A stretch of DNA of 64,000 nucleotides, from NCBI GenBank assembly GCA_024742495.1, contig JANSYJ010000003.1, forward strand, positions 62,001 to 126,000. The letters run 5' to 3'. The notes beneath the pieces were generated by a model. The model searched no databases and was not told where the DNA came from. It worked only from the letters and a program-made list of their open reading frames with translations. This document shows, piece by piece, positions 37,274 to 46,487 of this stretch (the first letter of the stretch is position 1; every line of letters begins with the position of its first letter). Both the position numbers and the translations under genes were made by a program. The stretch is from Bacteroidota bacterium (GTDB lineage: Bacteria; Bacteroidota; Bacteroidia; Flavobacteriales; Schleiferiaceae).

Positions 37274-37495
37274 ATGGCTTCAGACAAGGATAAAATCATG
37301 CATGGTTTGCGTTTTATGGCAATTGCTTTGCCCTTAATATTTAGCGGACCAGCACTATACGTGGCCTTAGGATTACCGGCGGCTCAAAGTGGCAATTACC
37401 TCTGGATGGTGATCTCAATTTTGCTAATGCTCGTAGCCGTTTTCTTTACGGTTAAAGGCCTTCGCACGGTATTAAAGGGTTTTTTTAATGATTAA
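37274..37495 (+). CDS. Small two-helix membrane protein (DUF6095-like)
   Basis: A 73-residue protein with two membrane helices (LRFMAIALPLIFSGPALYVALG and YLWMVISILLMLVAVFFTVKG) and a charged tail. The pattern agrees with DUF6095 of Flavobacteriales. It overlaps the convergent rlmD by 11 bases and is divergent from kdsB. Function is unknown. Confidence 0.85.
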   Translation: MASDKDKIMHGLRFMAIALPLIFSGPALYVALGLPAAQSGNYLWMVISILLMLVAVFFTVKGLRTVLKGFFND

Positions 37496-38933
37496 TTTTT
37501 TCAAAAAGGGCCACGCTTTCTATATGAGCGGTATGCGGAAACTGATCCACTAAAGAGAACTTCTTTAGCCGGTAGCCAAACTCCGATAAAATCTGAATGT
37601 CCCTAGCTTGAGTAGCGGGATTACAACTGATATAAACAATTCGCTCCGCACCCAAGCGAATAACTTTTCGCAGTGTTTTGGGGGCAATACCTGCTCGAGG
37701 GGGATCGAGGGTAATGGTGTGTATTCTTCCTTGATACTCTGGATGCTCAAGTAGGAATTTACCTACATCAGCCGCAAAGAATTTTAAATCTTCAAATCCG
37801 TTTGCTTTGGCCGATCGCCTGGCATCCTTCACTGCTTCTTCCACAATTTCAACCCCTATTACTTCAGCTTCTGGCACCGCCTGGGCTAAAAGTTGACTTA
37901 TGGTTCCGGTACCTGCAAATAAATCCATTAGCACCGGCTTGGACTCTGGATGATCTTCCTTCACATAATCCAAGGCCTTTTGATAGAGTAATTCTGCCGA
38001 AGCTGGATTGGTTTGGAAAAAGCTCTCTACGCTAATCTCAAACTTTAATCCATGGATGGATTCCATCAAGGTTTCGGTGCCCGCTAAAAGTCGACGTTCT
38101 CCGGCACTTGCTTTGGGTCGATCGCTGATATCATCATTAATGGTATGAATAAGCCCACCTAGTCGATCTCCAAATTCATCTTGAAAAAGCTTAGTGAAGG
38201 CATCTACATCAAAAGCTTCTAGCTCGGTGGCGGAACTCACAAAATTGACCAAGATTTTGTCTTCACTAAAACTTTTACGCACTGCTAGCATTCGGCAAAA
38301 TCCTTCATGCGTTTTACCATGCCATGCACTATGCCCGCGTTCTTGAAACCAAGTGGAAATTGTAGGCAAAAAGTTTTCAAATTGCGCGTCAAACATTCCG
38401 GAGTCACCACTCAAAGGTTCTACGGCTAGCCACTGACCTCTTTTCTTAAATCCGAGGGCAAAGCCATCTAAAAACTGATTTTCACCGGGTTCAACATATA
38501 CTGCGCCGAAGGAATATTCCATCTTATTGCGATAGTGCAAAAGCCGAGGCGATTCAATGTATTCATCGAATAAATGAGCGACTTCCTCTATTTTCCCGAT
38601 TCGTTTAAAAAGCTCTAGGCTCGTTTCCTGTTTGTATTCGCGCTGTTTTTCTATTGGAAGACTTAAGTAGGGTGCTCCAGGGATAAGAGCGTAGGAATGT
38701 GCTTCTTCCAGTTCCGAAGCTTCTAATATGCGAATTAGTTTAGCTTCGGCATAGGCATTCTTAACCTTAACCATGCGGCACTCCACTAATTGCCCCGGAA
38801 TGGTATTGGGAATGAAAACGACATAGCGCCCTTTCTCATTATCGATTTTCGCAATGCCTTTACCTTCAAAGGCCATATCTGTAATTCGTAAACTACAAAT
38901 TTGACCGCGGTGATATATTTTTTTACTTGCCAT
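37485..38933 (-). CDS. rlmD: 23S rRNA (uracil-1939-C5)-methyltransferase RlmD type
   Basis: A 482-residue RNA m5U methyltransferase. An N-terminal TRAM domain (GQICSLRITDMAFEGKGIAKI) is followed by the catalytic domain with SAM site MDLFAGTGTISQLLA, DPPRAGIAPKTL, and the catalytic Cys in VYISCNPATQARD. The ATG at 38933 is preferred over upstream in-frame codons because it places TRAM at the start and an exact -7 element lies 8 bases upstream. The four iron-sulfur cysteines of E. coli RlmD are absent: residues 84-97 read IPGAPYLSLPIEKQ. The target could therefore be a different uridine. Confidence 0.93.
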   Translation of the reverse strand: MASKKIYHRGQICSLRITDMAFEGKGIAKIDNEKGRYVVFIPNTIPGQLVECRMVKVKNAYAEAKLIRILEASELEEAHSYALIPGAPYLSLPIEKQREYKQETSLELFKRIGKIEEVAHLFDEYIESPRLLHYRNKMEYSFGAVYVEPGENQFLDGFALGFKKRGQWLAVEPLSGDSGMFDAQFENFLPTISTWFQERGHSAWHGKTHEGFCRMLAVRKSFSEDKILVNFVSSATELEAFDVDAFTKLFQDEFGDRLGGLIHTINDDISDRPKASAGERRLLAGTETLMESIHGLKFEISVESFFQTNPASAELLYQKALDYVKEDHPESKPVLMDLFAGTGTISQLLAQAVPEAEVIGVEIVEEAVKDARRSAKANGFEDLKFFAADVGKFLLEHPEYQGRIHTITLDPPRAGIAPKTLRKVIRLGAERIVYISCNPATQARDIQILSEFGYRLKKFSLVDQFPHTAHIESVALFEKINH

Positions 38934-38941
38934 AGAGCGCG

Positions 38942-38949
38942 CAAAAATA
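38942..38949 (-). promoter_or_regulatory. Candidate -7 promoter element of rlmD, leaderless or nearly so
   Basis: Minus strand TATTTTTG matches TAnnTTTG exactly, 8 bases before the ATG at 38933. Confidence 0.48.
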
Positions 38950-38999
38950 CCTAATTTGCGGGCTGCCTTAGCAATTATCTTAATTCCAAAATAGACGCT

Positions 39000-40280
39000 A
39001 TGATTGACAATCCACAAACCTTGTCCTCACAGGACTTGATGGACTTAGAAAATAAACACGGAGCCCATAATTATCACCCTTTACCAGTTGTATTAGATCG
39101 CGGAGAAGGAGTTTATGTTTGGGACGTAGAAGGGAAGCGGTACTTTGATTTCCTCTCGGCTTATTCGGCGGTAAATCAAGGACATTGCCACCCGGATATC
39201 ATCAACACCTTAAAAGAGCAAGCGGAAAAAATAACCCTTACCTCAAGGGCCTTTTATAATTCAAAGCTTGGAGAATACAACAAGTTCATTACCGAGTATT
39301 TTGGTTTTGATAAGGTTTTACCCATGAACACCGGTGCGGAAGCGGTAGAAACGGCGATTAAGATTTGCCGTAAATGGGGGCAAGAGAAGAAGGGTTACCC
39401 AGAAGCGAATACCAAAATTTTAGTCGCGGCAAACAACTTTCATGGTCGTACTACTACCATTATTTCATTTTCTGATGATGCGGTGGCAAAAAATGGCTTT
39501 GGTCCTTATACTCCCGGCTTTGAGGCTATTCCCTACAATGACTTAGATGCCTTAGAAGCGGCCTTGAAGGATGACCATGTAGCCGGTTTCTTAGTGGAGC
39601 CTATTCAAGGTGAAGCGGGAGTTGTTACCCCCGATTCAGATTATCTGCGCAAAGCAGCAGACCTTTGTCGTAAGCACGATGTATTATTTATTGCGGATGA
39701 AATACAAACTGGAGTTGCCCGAACGGGTTCTTTGCTAGCGGTTTGTGGATCATGCAGCTGTGAAGGTCATTGCGAGCGTCAAGCTAGTTCTTATGTTCGT
39801 CCAGATATTTTAATTCTTGGTAAAGCCCTTAGTGGTGGTGCTTATCCGGTTTCGGCAGTATTAGCCGATGATGAGGTTATGCACGTAATAAAGCCGGGCT
39901 CACATGGATCTACTTTTGGCGGCAATCCACTGGGAGTAGCTGTGGCCATGACTGCCTTGGATGTTGTTAGAAATGAGAAATTGGCTCAAAATGCACGTCG
40001 CCTGGGAGAGCTTTTCCGTGCGAAGATGAATGAATACATCGACGAAAGTAAAATTGTTAAACTGGTAAGAGGAAGAGGATTATTAAATGCTATTGTAATT
40101 GACGATTCTCCCGAAAGTGATACCGCTTGGAATATTTGTCTTCGCTTAAGAGATCATGGATTATTGGCCAAGCCTACCCATGGTAATATCATTCGCTTTG
40201 CGCCACCTTTGGTGATGACGGAAGAACAGATTTTAGAATGTATCGCCATTATCATTCGCACCCTAAAGGAATTCGAATAG
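39000..40280 (+). CDS. rocD: Ornithine--oxo-acid transaminase
   Basis: A 426-residue class III PLP aminotransferase interconverting ornithine and glutamate semialdehyde. Visible motifs are [63 protein letters not shown] and the PLP lysine in [13 protein letters not shown] cysteine-rich insertion ([13 protein letters not shown]) stands between RTGSLLAV and [11 protein letters not shown], where most family members have a few residues. Its stop abuts the stop of the convergent gene at 40281. Confidence 0.95.
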   Translation: MIDNPQTLSSQDLMDLENKHGAHNYHPLPVVLDRGEGVYVWDVEGKRYFDFLSAYSAVNQGHCHPDIINTLKEQAEKITLTSRAFYNSKLGEYNKFITEYFGFDKVLPMNTGAEAVETAIKICRKWGQEKKGYPEANTKILVAANNFHGRTTTIISFSDDAVAKNGFGPYTPGFEAIPYNDLDALEAALKDDHVAGFLVEPIQGEAGVVTPDSDYLRKAADLCRKHDVLFIADEIQTGVARTGSLLAVCGSCSCEGHCERQASSYVRPDILILGKALSGGAYPVSAVLADDEVMHVIKPGSHGSTFGGNPLGVAVAMTALDVVRNEKLAQNARRLGELFRAKMNEYIDESKIVKLVRGRGLLNAIVIDDSPESDTAWNICLRLRDHGLLAKPTHGNIIRFAPPLVMTEEQILECIAIIIRTLKEFE

Positions 40281-40793
40281 TTAGCGGCGTCTCCTTTGTA
40301 AAGTTTTGGCACTTAGCTGAGGCTGATAGGGAACAATATCCATATTTATAGCCCGGGATAAGAGCATTGCCTCTTCCTGGGCTTTTTCTTTGGTGCTAAA
40401 ACTGGCGATAAGCATCTTCTTTCTATGATTGCCATTTAGAAGGTTTATATCGAAGGTACTGCTGCTACTGGTTTCGGTTTCAACCATGGCTCGGCTAATG
40501 GCTTTAGTACTGCGTTTTACTTTTAAGATGCAAATGAATTTATATTCCTTTAGGCTTTGCCAATGCCCTAAATGGAATCCCAGAAAATTGTTGTAGCTAC
40601 GGAATAATTCATTTTCAGGGTCCACCGCAATGCCAGTTTTGGCTAAGGCTACAAAGGCACCACCAAGGGCAAATAGTGGGCCGATGAAAGGATTTATCAG
40701 GCTAGACAATAGGCCCAAGCCCATAATCACATAGCCGGCAAAAACCATAGAGGGCGGAAATGTTTTTCCTTGATCAAAGTGATAATGTTCCAT
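40281..40793 (-). CDS. Two-helix membrane protein of unknown function
   Basis: A 170-residue protein starting at the ATG at 40793 (MEHYHFDQGKTFPPSM), just after the upstream stop; longer in-frame starts would overlap the TPR gene. Two hydrophobic helices near the N-terminus (VFAGYVIMGLGLLSSL and PFIGPLFALGGAFVALAKTGI) are followed by a soluble beta-rich part ending in RRRR. No family recognised. Confidence 0.8.
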   Translation of the reverse strand: MEHYHFDQGKTFPPSMVFAGYVIMGLGLLSSLINPFIGPLFALGGAFVALAKTGIAVDPENELFRSYNNFLGFHLGHWQSLKEYKFICILKVKRSTKAISRAMVETETSSSSTFDINLLNGNHRKKMLIASFSTKEKAQEEAMLLSRAINMDIVPYQPQLSAKTLQRRRR

Positions 40794-40794
40794 A

Positions 40795-42162
40795 TTAATC
40801 CTCGCCAAAACTATTTCGTAAGCTATTGAATGAGAGGTCAATATTAAAGTATAATTCTACACTATTCCCGGCGGCATCGATACATTTTTGCAAATCGTAG
40901 CTATGACCACCATCATGAACTAAAGCCTGACCTTGGCTACGCAATCCTAAATAGGAAAGAAGTTCATATTGATCGGAAGTACTTGTAACTATATAAGCAG
41001 TAGCGTAATCCAATCCATCGCCGCTGGCAATTATGGCCATAATATGACCTAAATAAAGGCTATACAAGCTTTTAAATTTGGCGAAATTCCCCAGTTGGAA
41101 ATTGGCAATTGCCAACTTATAGATTAGGGATAAATCAAGGGGATTTGATTCCCAAATTAAACTGTCCATTGAGGCCAACGCGCTAAAGTTTTCATTTTGC
41201 CAATATTCTCGAACTTCCTCACTGCGCTTAAGTCCATAAGGCTGATAATCGCCTTCATTGCTCTGACCTAGATAAAACTTTAGATATTCATTGAGGGCCA
41301 AAATTTCACCCTCCTGAAGTTTGCTTTTTAGCGAAGGGTATTCCTTTTTAAATTCTTTTGCCAATTGCCAAGTTTGATCGGAACTATAAGTCGAAAATGC
41401 AAAGCGTCCTGAGGGCAACCGCTTTATAAGCTTGTCATCACATAAATCTAAAAATGTAGCTTCAATCTCTAGTCGATAGGCATAAAATAAACTAGAGTCT
41501 TTGCTTAATGCATTCATAGCATGGGCTTTTGCGCTAGCAAAGTTTCCACGGTCGATTTCAATTCGACTGAATAAAAGATCGAAATCTACATCCATGGGAA
41601 ACTTATCTATGGCCTTTCGCAGCGTGAGCAAGGAATTGAGCGTGTCCTCTTGGGATAGATATTCTTGGATTAAGTAAAAATGAATCGAGGCGTCGTTGCT
41701 ATCAATGCCATAGGCTTTTTCCAGTAGGCTTAAGGGAGATTCTGAGCCGCCTGTAATGCGAAAGATACTGGCCAAGCGCATCAAAGCATTAGCATCCTCG
41801 GGGTTGTTATCGCTGTATAGCTTAAAATACAAGGCAGCTGAATCTAAACTACCGCCTTCCTCCATGGTATGTCCCAAATTGTATAAGGCCGGACCGTAAT
41901 TCGGATCTATGGCTAGAGCTGCCTTATAGTTGGCCTGAGCTTCTGGTAATTGGTTTAATTCGAGATAGCAGTTTCCCCGCATCTTAAGCACCTCTGGCTC
42001 GGCTTCAGCGTTTTGCAGATATGCATCTATCCTTTCAATGCATTCCGCATAGCTTCCACTTTCATATAGTCCTTTGGCTTGCTGCAGAGCTAGGCTATCA
42101 TTTTGAGCGTGAAGGGTAATGCTGATGAATAGGCCGAATAAAATTTGATAGTGTCTTTTCAT
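40795..42162 (-). CDS. Exported TPR-repeat protein
   Basis: A 455-residue protein with a signal peptide (ILFGLFISITLHAQ). TPR repeats cover about 25-230 (ALQQAKGLYESGSYAECIERI, LYNLGHTMEEGGSLDSAALYF). The C-terminal half is helical without a recognised domain. It lies between a transglutaminase-like protein and a membrane protein on the same strand, 26 bp after the former. Confidence 0.88.
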   Translation of the reverse strand: MKRHYQILFGLFISITLHAQNDSLALQQAKGLYESGSYAECIERIDAYLQNAEAEPEVLKMRGNCYLELNQLPEAQANYKAALAIDPNYGPALYNLGHTMEEGGSLDSAALYFKLYSDNNPEDANALMRLASIFRITGGSESPLSLLEKAYGIDSNDASIHFYLIQEYLSQEDTLNSLLTLRKAIDKFPMDVDFDLLFSRIEIDRGNFASAKAHAMNALSKDSSLFYAYRLEIEATFLDLCDDKLIKRLPSGRFAFSTYSSDQTWQLAKEFKKEYPSLKSKLQEGEILALNEYLKFYLGQSNEGDYQPYGLKRSEEVREYWQNENFSALASMDSLIWESNPLDLSLIYKLAIANFQLGNFAKFKSLYSLYLGHIMAIIASGDGLDYATAYIVTSTSDQYELLSYLGLRSQGQALVHDGGHSYDLQKCIDAAGNSVELYFNIDLSFNSLRNSFGED

Positions 42163-42188
42163 TAAACAGGCTTAGAGAGTAATTGGTC

Positions 42189-43205
42189 TTAAGGCTTATA
42201 AACAGTAAGAGTGTAGGAAGCAAGTACATCCGTGTTGGCTAATATATGCACATCATAAATTCCACTTTTTTCAAACACATGATTAAATCGTAAAGAATTT
42301 TCGGAGCTAGCAAGATTGCGAAGTTCAATTTCGCGACTATTAAAGCCATTGCTAATTAGGATGTAAAAGTCTTGAGATTCTAGCTTCTTCAAACTTTGAA
42401 AGTTGAAATAAATACTATCCCTTCGAGCACATTCTCGTATCATTTTTTCACCACTATCCGGAAATATCTGATGCTTAAAAGCAGCTCCGTATACCAGGGG
42501 TCCGTCTTGGTTATAAGACTTGTTTAAGCTGGTATCGAGCAGCCATTTTGGATTTTGAGGAATATGGTTTAAAGCGAAATATTTTGGTGGGCATAAGAAA
42601 TAGCCTTCATTATAATCGGTTTCAAAATAAGCTAGGGATCCTTGCACATAACTGTAACCACTGCTCCAAGTTGGATCGCATAGTTGCCATTTACCATCTA
42701 GCTTCACTGCATTCCAAGAGTGATTTGGAAAATCGCTAGAACGATCTTCACTATTAGCGGTGCGCGCATAGCCATTGATAATCTTGCATTCAATACCAAT
42801 TATTTCCGCCATGCTAGCCAATAGATAGGCATAGCCGGTGCAAACGGTTCTTTTTGTTTGATGCAATTTTATGATGGTCAATGGGCCCTGCACTCGATCA
42901 TATTCATTCAGTTTAAGGCTATCGAAGCGCAAGCGGTAGCGGCTTTTTTCAATGCGTTTAAACTGTAAATGATCCACCTCAATATTATGGCAAACCCAGC
43001 TATATAGTGCCCTAAACTTTTCTTTATCATTGCTAAGGTCTTTAGTAAGGTCAACCGCCAATAAACTAAGGTTATGCAGATCTCTACCAAAATGAAGAGC
43101 GGCAATGCTATCGGCTTTCTTATAATTTTGGCCGCTAAGGGAAAAACATAAGCTAAGAAATGAAAGTATAAAGGCTATTGAAACATTGCTTTGAATCGAC
43201 GCCAT
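42189..43205 (-). CDS. Exported transglutaminase-like protein
   Basis: A 338-residue protein with signal peptide (FILSFLSLCFSLSGQ). Transglutaminase-core residues are in place: Cys in KRTVCTGYAYLLASM, His in FPNHSWNAVKLDGKW, Asp in LCDPTWSSGY. Together they make a papain-like Cys-His-Asp triad, so peptidase or amide-transfer activity is possible. A C-terminal beta domain (about 245-338) ends in LTVYKP. It overlaps the upstream CarboxypepD_reg gene by 31 bases. Confidence 0.9.
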   Translation of the reverse strand: MASIQSNVSIAFILSFLSLCFSLSGQNYKKADSIAALHFGRDLHNLSLLAVDLTKDLSNDKEKFRALYSWVCHNIEVDHLQFKRIEKSRYRLRFDSLKLNEYDRVQGPLTIIKLHQTKRTVCTGYAYLLASMAEIIGIECKIINGYARTANSEDRSSDFPNHSWNAVKLDGKWQLCDPTWSSGYSYVQGSLAYFETDYNEGYFLCPPKYFALNHIPQNPKWLLDTSLNKSYNQDGPLVYGAAFKHQIFPDSGEKMIRECARRDSIYFNFQSLKKLESQDFYILISNGFNSREIELRNLASSENSLRFNHVFEKSGIYDVHILANTDVLASYTLTVYKP

Positions 43206-43888
43206 AAGCTGCTATTACTTTTATGCACTTCTGGGGTAGAAACTTCACCAACAACCACCAATCCCCCGAGAATGGCATTGCTAGAATCCATTTTCACCAC
43301 GATGTTTTCGGCATCCTGAACAACAAAACTATTTTTTTCATAGCCTATAAAAGTCACCTGAATGGTATCACCCTTTTTTAATGAATGAGGGAACTGAAAA
43401 TTCCCGTCGAGATCGGTCGAACAGCCAATTCTTTCGCTGGGTATAAATACATTTGCAAAGGGTATGGTTTCCCCGCTACTAGCATCTACCACCTTACCTT
43501 TAGACCCTTCCTTCTTATTTATTTGAATTTCTTCTGAGGTCTCGGTACTCTGTTGTTCAACAGGCGCTGGTTTAGGTTTTACCTGAGCTTTTAGCTCGCT
43601 AAAGGGCAATAAGGACAATAAGGGAATGGAGAAAAGGGCCAATCTTCTTCCCCAAAATGAGACTTCTTTTTGGCTGGGGTAAGTTCGCAGTTGTTCTTTA
43701 TGAAAACGACCACAAACCTTCTTGCTATTGTTTTCGAAAAAGGCTTTTATTTCGGCATCACTCTTTTGGCTAAAATCAATTACCGTAGTTTGACAAGCGC
43801 CACAAAAGCCTCCTTCCGGACGCGGACTAAAATCCTCGAATTTTTCACCGCAAGGCTTGGGAATATTAATTTTAAGATCAGACTTCAT
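43175..43888 (-). CDS. Membrane protein with cysteine-rich N-terminus and CarboxypepD_reg-like domain
   Basis: A 237-residue protein. The cytosolic N-terminus holds a four-cysteine pattern (PKPCGEKFEDF, GGFCGACQTTVIDFS, KKVCGRFHKEQ) that looks metal-binding. A membrane helix follows (RLALFSIPLLSLLPFSELKA). The C-terminal CarboxypepD_reg-like beta domain (about 130-210) has GKVVDASSGETIPFANVFIP and GDTIQVTFIGYEK. This layout recurs in Bacteroidota; the function is not known. First gene of the run down to 40281. Confidence 0.87.
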   Translation of the reverse strand: MKSDLKINIPKPCGEKFEDFSPRPEGGFCGACQTTVIDFSQKSDAEIKAFFENNSKKVCGRFHKEQLRTYPSQKEVSFWGRRLALFSIPLLSLLPFSELKAQVKPKPAPVEQQSTETSEEIQINKKEGSKGKVVDASSGETIPFANVFIPSERIGCSTDLDGNFQFPHSLKKGDTIQVTFIGYEKNSFVVQDAENIVVKMDSSNAILGGLVVVGEVSTPEVHKSNSSLWRRFKAMFQ

Positions 43889-43978
43889 AGCACTCAGAAT
43901 TGGTTCTACTATTATAGACCGCCTAAAAAAAAATGGGTTGCCTTCTGAAGCTAATTTTGTCGAGGATCCTTAAAAATA

Positions 43979-44626
43979 TTAGAGTGATTTCAAGATAGAA
44001 CCGATGCAAGACTTATTCTCGAAATCGTTGTATTCATCCAGGTTCTCATTTTTACGACCGGTCATTATAGCTAAAACACCATGATCACTTTCGGTGGCGT
44101 AAAACACAAACTGAGCAAGGTACTTCCCTTTAAATCCGTTTACATCTTCGGTGGTTTCGAAATGAGCACGGGCCGTGAAATGTGTTTCACCATCAATCAA
44201 TTCATCACCCATCTCCATATCTTTAAAATCAATTCCTAGCTGTCTAAATTGACCGGCTAGATTTTCAATTAATGAAGCTTTTGTTAGGCCTAGCATATTA
44301 TTTATTGCACCATCATCCCCACTTTCGGAAACACCATAATAATACCCAATATTAATGGCTTGCTCAATAAGCGAGTCGCTATCATAATCCACAAAACTCA
44401 CGAAATTGCTTGATTGATAATCCTCTTGGGTTTCCATCGCAAAACTCTCCGGATATTTTACCGTAAAAGTTTCTACCCTTAATCCGTATTGATTGCAATA
44501 ATCTTCATCAACGGTAAATTCTTTTATAGCGCCACAATCTTTGCTTGACGGTTTTTCTGAACTGTCGCAAGCACTTAAAAATAAGGCAATAAGGGCAGAG
44601 AGAATGGTTATTTTGGACTTATTCAT
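43979..44626 (-). CDS. Predicted lipoprotein of unknown function
   Basis: A 215-residue protein with lipobox LSAC (ILSALIALFLSACDSSE). The mature domain contains an early cysteine pair (KDCGAIKEF, DEDYCNQYG) and one near the end (NKSCIGS). No family recognised. It begins 11 bp after the acyltransferase gene, as the last gene of the LytTR operon. Confidence 0.8.
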   Translation of the reverse strand: MNKSKITILSALIALFLSACDSSEKPSSKDCGAIKEFTVDEDYCNQYGLRVETFTVKYPESFAMETQEDYQSSNFVSFVDYDSDSLIEQAINIGYYYGVSESGDDGAINNMLGLTKASLIENLAGQFRQLGIDFKDMEMGDELIDGETHFTARAHFETTEDVNGFKGKYLAQFVFYATESDHGVLAIMTGRKNENLDEYNDFENKSCIGSILKSL

Positions 44627-44637
44627 TTTATTGGTTA

Positions 44638-45810
44638 TTAGGGTTTTGGCGAAAGTAAGTCTTCTTTTTTTAATAACCTTTTTAAGCGTCGAGAATCCCT
44701 TATACGGGTGCTTGGAATTTCAAAATATTTGTAGAGTAAAGTGGATAGCCCAAGGGTAATAATCCAAAACAAGGCATATTGTGTTAGAGCGGAAATTATT
44801 GGATCCTCGATGATTCTATCCCAATTTATCTTGCGGATAATAAATCCTTGTACCAAAGAAAGATTAATCAAGTACATGGAATAGGAGATGAGACTAATGC
44901 GACTTAGGTTTCGGTAGAGCCAGCCATCACCAGATTTGAGGCTATTGAGGTAGGGCAGCAGGAGAGCGGTGGCTAGAGAAATAAGGCTAAAGGAGAAGGT
45001 AGTTTTATAAAGTCCATTAAAAGGAATAAGCTCCGCTACAAATAGAATCTTATTAAAGAGGAATAGTGAAAGCCCTAAAGCAAACAATAATTTTGGCCTC
45101 AATTTCCAAAGCTGCTGCTGATAGAACTTTAAGTAGGCTGCTCCCACACCAAACATTAAACTGTCCATGCGAGTGCTAACTTGTTTTCTGAAAAAATTGG
45201 CCCAATCCACTTTAGTTTGAATGTCCAATGAATGAAATCGCCAAAAGCGATAAAGTAAGCTGGCGATGATAATAAAGAGCACGAGGCTTAAAACCGCTTG
45301 CTTGGTATTAACCTTTAAGAACTTTAGCAAAATGACTAAGCTCAAAGGAATAATTAAGTAGAACCACTCTTCGATACTGAGGCTCCAAGCTTCTGGGAAA
45401 TAGGGGGGATGGGGCCAATTGAAATTTTGTAGGAAAACAAAATAGAGTTTAAACTCCCCAAGTTTCACTTCGGGGTAAAACAGCAAATGAAGCAGGATTA
45501 AAACCGCTAATATCAAGAAGTAATTGGGTAAAGTTCTAAACCAGCGTCGCAGCCAAAAATGACCCAATAGCTTAAAACCAGCTTTATTATTTTCAAACTG
45601 TTTAATGAGTATCCCTCCAATGAGGAAGCCACTTAAAACAAAGAAGATCGAGACCCCTTCAAATACGAAGTAGCGATGCCAAGCGCGCAGGTTTTCGGGA
45701 AGCAGTAAAGCGCCATGTCCCAATACCACAAAGAGTATTGCGCTGGCTCTTAGTATATCAAGTCCATAAATGCGATTCGGTGCAATGCTAAGTTGAAAAG
45801 GGTTTTTCAT
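44638..45810 (-). CDS. Acyltransferase family 3 membrane protein
   Basis: A 390-residue membrane protein with about ten helices. The family start is clear: NRIYGLDILRASAILFVVLGHGAL, with FEGVSIFFVLSGFLIGGILI next. The conserved His in VVLGHG and RxxR-like WLRRWFRTLP are present. Such proteins acylate sugars of surface polysaccharides or peptidoglycan. It starts 5 bp after the LytTR regulator gene. Confidence 0.92.
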   Translation of the reverse strand: MKNPFQLSIAPNRIYGLDILRASAILFVVLGHGALLLPENLRAWHRYFVFEGVSIFFVLSGFLIGGILIKQFENNKAGFKLLGHFWLRRWFRTLPNYFLILAVLILLHLLFYPEVKLGEFKLYFVFLQNFNWPHPPYFPEAWSLSIEEWFYLIIPLSLVILLKFLKVNTKQAVLSLVLFIIIASLLYRFWRFHSLDIQTKVDWANFFRKQVSTRMDSLMFGVGAAYLKFYQQQLWKLRPKLLFALGLSLFLFNKILFVAELIPFNGLYKTTFSFSLISLATALLLPYLNSLKSGDGWLYRNLSRISLISYSMYLINLSLVQGFIIRKINWDRIIEDPIISALTQYALFWIITLGLSTLLYKYFEIPSTRIRDSRRLKRLLKKEDLLSPKP

Positions 45811-45815
45811 GCAGG

Positions 45816-46487
45816 CTAAACCCTTTCAAATTGTTGTTTGATTTTCTCGCGATAAGATTGACCGATGGGTATCATTTGATCTTTTATTTTGATTTGATTC
45901 CCTTCCAAGTAGATCACCTTTGAGATTGAAATAATATAACTTTTATGACAACGAATAAACTGGGCGGGTAGTAGCGATTCAAGCCTTTTTAAAGTATCAC
46001 TAATGATAAGACTTCGTCCTTCTTGGAGGATGACCTTAACAAAATCGCCATGTGATTCGAGATAGCAAATTTGCCCGTAATCAACTTTATGCATGCGCTT
46101 ATCGACTTTGAGCATAATAAAGCCTGCATCATTCCCCGCTTCAATTTTTAATTTGTGAACTGCCTTTTCGAAGCGCTCGAAGGAAAAGGGTTTTAGAAGG
46201 TAATCCACGGCCTCCAATTCAAAGCCATCTAGGGCAAATTCGGCATAGGCAGTGGTGAAAATCACCTTTGGCCTATTAACCAATGTTTTGTAAAAATTAA
46301 GGCCTGAAATTTCGGGGAGGTTAATATCCAGGAATATCAAATCTACCCTTTGCTTTTCCAAAAATTCCTTGGCCTCTTTTGCCCGGCGGCAATTGGCAAG
46401 CAGTTTAAGGTTTGGGATTTCAGCAATGTAAGACTCAAGAACCTCTTGGGCCAGAGGCTCATCTTCTATAATCAAACAATTAAGCAT
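45816..46487 (-). CDS. LytTR-family response regulator
   Basis: A 223-residue regulator. The receiver (1-120) has acidic residues in LIIEDEPLAQE and phospho-acceptor Asp in LIFLDINLPEISG, with TTAYAEFAL and DYLLKPFSFERF. The LytTR DNA-binding domain covers about 130-223 (ICYLESHGDFVKVIL, FIRCHKSYIISISKV). It overlaps its kinase gene by 8 bases. Confidence 0.96.
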   Translation of the reverse strand: MLNCLIIEDEPLAQEVLESYIAEIPNLKLLANCRRAKEAKEFLEKQRVDLIFLDINLPEISGLNFYKTLVNRPKVIFTTAYAEFALDGFELEAVDYLLKPFSFERFEKAVHKLKIEAGNDAGFIMLKVDKRMHKVDYGQICYLESHGDFVKVILQEGRSLIISDTLKRLESLLPAQFIRCHKSYIISISKVIYLEGNQIKIKDQMIPIGQSYREKIKQQFERV

